This document shows, piece by piece, positions 63,101-64,000 of a DNA stretch of 64,000 nt. Within the stretch, counting starts at the first letter, position 1, and each line of letters starts with the position of its first letter. The notes beneath the pieces are model-generated. The model did not search any database, had not been told where the DNA came from, and saw only the letters and a program-made list of their open reading frames with translations. The DNA comes from Flagellimonas oceani (GTDB taxonomy: Bacteria; Bacteroidota; Bacteroidia; Flavobacteriales; Flavobacteriaceae): NCBI RefSeq assembly GCF_011068285.1, contig NZ_CP049616.1:786501-850500 (forward strand), written 5' to 3'. Position numbers and translations under genes: made by a program.

Positions 63101-63685
63101 ATGGAAAAGCAAAAAACCAATAATAGAACAAAGAAAGGAAGCGGTGGTTATTCCAATATCACCGTAAAGAAGGAAACGGCCACACGTTTTCGCAGTTATT
63201 CCAAAAGGTTCAACAAGTCCCATAGCGAAGTGTTGGATGGAATGATGCAATACTTCAAGGAGAACAACCTTGACCCTTTTGGTGAGGGAACAAAGATCAT
63301 CCTTGACAGTATCAAAAAATTGGAGCGTCAGATGATGAAGAAATTTGATAGGCTCATCGCCATTATCAAGAACATGGAAAAGACCAGTATCCGGCCCACC
63401 TATGAAATGGTGCTCATCCTTTATGAGGCCTATGTAAAGGATGGGAAGAGACCCAAACCTGAACCCGTCAAGATACAGAAAGAGCGAAAGGATTTTTTGG
63501 AGCCAAGGAATACCGTTCCAAAAGTTGAGCACAATAGAATGCTGCAAGAATTCAATGAATATAAAAAACGCTGCAATGAAATCCTCAACAACGTTGAAAA
63601 GGTGGAGCCGATGATGGGAAAGCCCTATCTAAAAATCAATATGAGCATCGGGGATTTTGAAAGTATTAAACATCAATTAAGATAA
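63101..63685 (+). CDS. Mobilization accessory protein of ICE2
   Basis: A 194-residue homologue of the protein at 26068: ribbon-helix-helix-like VKKETATRFRSYSKRFNKSH, helical KKLERQMMKKFDRLIAIIKN and a similar C-terminus (KPYLKINMSIGDFESIKHQL). It probably binds the oriT about 190 bp upstream. The relaxase follows 5 bp later. Confidence 0.82.
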   Translation: MEKQKTNNRTKKGSGGYSNITVKKETATRFRSYSKRFNKSHSEVLDGMMQYFKENNLDPFGEGTKIILDSIKKLERQMMKKFDRLIAIIKNMEKTSIRPTYEMVLILYEAYVKDGKRPKPEPVKIQKERKDFLEPRNTVPKVEHNRMLQEFNEYKKRCNEILNNVEKVEPMMGKPYLKINMSIGDFESIKHQLR

Positions 63686-63690
63686 CAGTC

Positions 63691-64000
63691 ATGTACCTCA
63701 CCATCTCAGCACAGAAAATGGGCAGTACCTATAACTCCAGTGTGGGGAACTATGTGGACTATCTGGAAAAGGAAAACGAGGACAGATTGCCCGAACAAAG
63801 GGAGGAATTCTTTGACCAAGAGAACGACAGCGTAAGCCCTCAAACGGTCATCGATGAAATAGATGCCAATACGGCCAAACTGAGGCAGAAAGACCCCAAG
63901 TTCTATTCCTTAGTGGTAAGTCCCAACCAAAGGGAACTCAAGGCCATTGGCAATGACCCAAACCTGCTAAGGGAATACACAAGGAAGCTCATGGAGGACT
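63691..64000 (+). CDS. Relaxase of ICE2, cut by the window end
   Basis: ATG 63691; 103 residues are visible before the window ends. MYLTISAQKMGSTYNSSVGN and SLVVSPNQRELKAIGN align with the ICE1 relaxase at 26609 (MYITITPQKLGGSYLQSASD, SITVNPSRRELKHL). The H-x-H region lies outside the window. A relaxase of the same MobB/DUF5712 type. Confidence 0.88.
   Translation, partial: MYLTISAQKMGSTYNSSVGNYVDYLEKENEDRLPEQREEFFDQENDSVSPQTVIDEIDANTAKLRQKDPKFYSLVVSPNQRELKAIGNDPNLLREYTRKLMED

Larger units (their letters stand above)
58858..64000. mobile_element. ICE2: left end of a second, related conjugative element
   Basis: It starts with the same att core and contains an integrase related to that of ICE1, two cargo genes, an oriT-like site with the same AGCAAGAGGGT motif, the mobilization protein and the beginning of a homologous relaxase. 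It continues beyond the window. Confidence 0.75.

Overview
The window reads as Bacteroidota, most likely marine Flavobacteriia. Evidence: SusC/SusD genes, an ECF sigma/FecR pair, RteC, Bacteroides-type tra genes (traE to traN), Bacteroidota-type tyrosine integrases and a tRNA-Pro-like attachment core. It appears to be a pile of mobile elements, probably stacked head to tail at one tRNA-Pro 3' end that lies left of the window. There is no ordinary chromosomal core.

Region A (1 to about 21,866) is an AT-rich island. It holds a tyrosine recombinase, a complete type I restriction-modification operon (hsdM, a PD-(D/E)XK/DUF5655-like gene, hsdS, hsdR), a UDG-like glycosylase, repeat-rich lipoproteins, a serine recombinase, an HUH-like protein and several unknown genes. 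Its striking property is that the dinucleotide GC is almost absent, in genes and spacers alike. Reading by eye I find about 16 occurrences in some 20.5 kb outside one IS, where several hundred are expected from base composition. Alanine (GCN) is therefore nearly eliminated: HsdR (999 aa), HsdM (573 aa), HsdS (446 aa) and the integrase contain none, and about 6,150 residues of predicted protein contain about five. Conserved motifs have been rewritten to fit (DEAH is DEVH in HsdR). The only normal DNA inside is an IS256-family element that has split a small HTH gene, with a 9-10 bp target duplication. The avoidance stops at the att sequence near 21.85 kb. I regard this as the main discovery of the window.

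Region B (about 21,867-58,871) is a 37 kb integrative conjugative element (ICE1). It has an integrase, ssb, a radC-like gene, a candidate oriT, a mobilization protein, relaxase and coupling protein, then a cargo locus (ECF sigma, FecR, SusC, SusD, sulfatase, formylglycine-generating-enzyme lipoprotein) for a sulfated substrate. RteC and replication-type genes follow. Next is a defence operon: hsdM (broken by an IS3-family insertion with a deletion), hsdS, an AAA ATPase and an HNH nuclease, with no hsdR. Then come the tra genes, an ARPP-1-like lipoprotein and an HTH/AbiEii-type toxin-antitoxin pair. It is bounded by 14-bp att cores, each with a nearby tandem arm-type repeat.

Region C (from 58,858) is the start of a related second ICE: integrase, WG-repeat protein, RDD membrane protein, oriT-like site, mobilization protein and a relaxase cut by the window edge.
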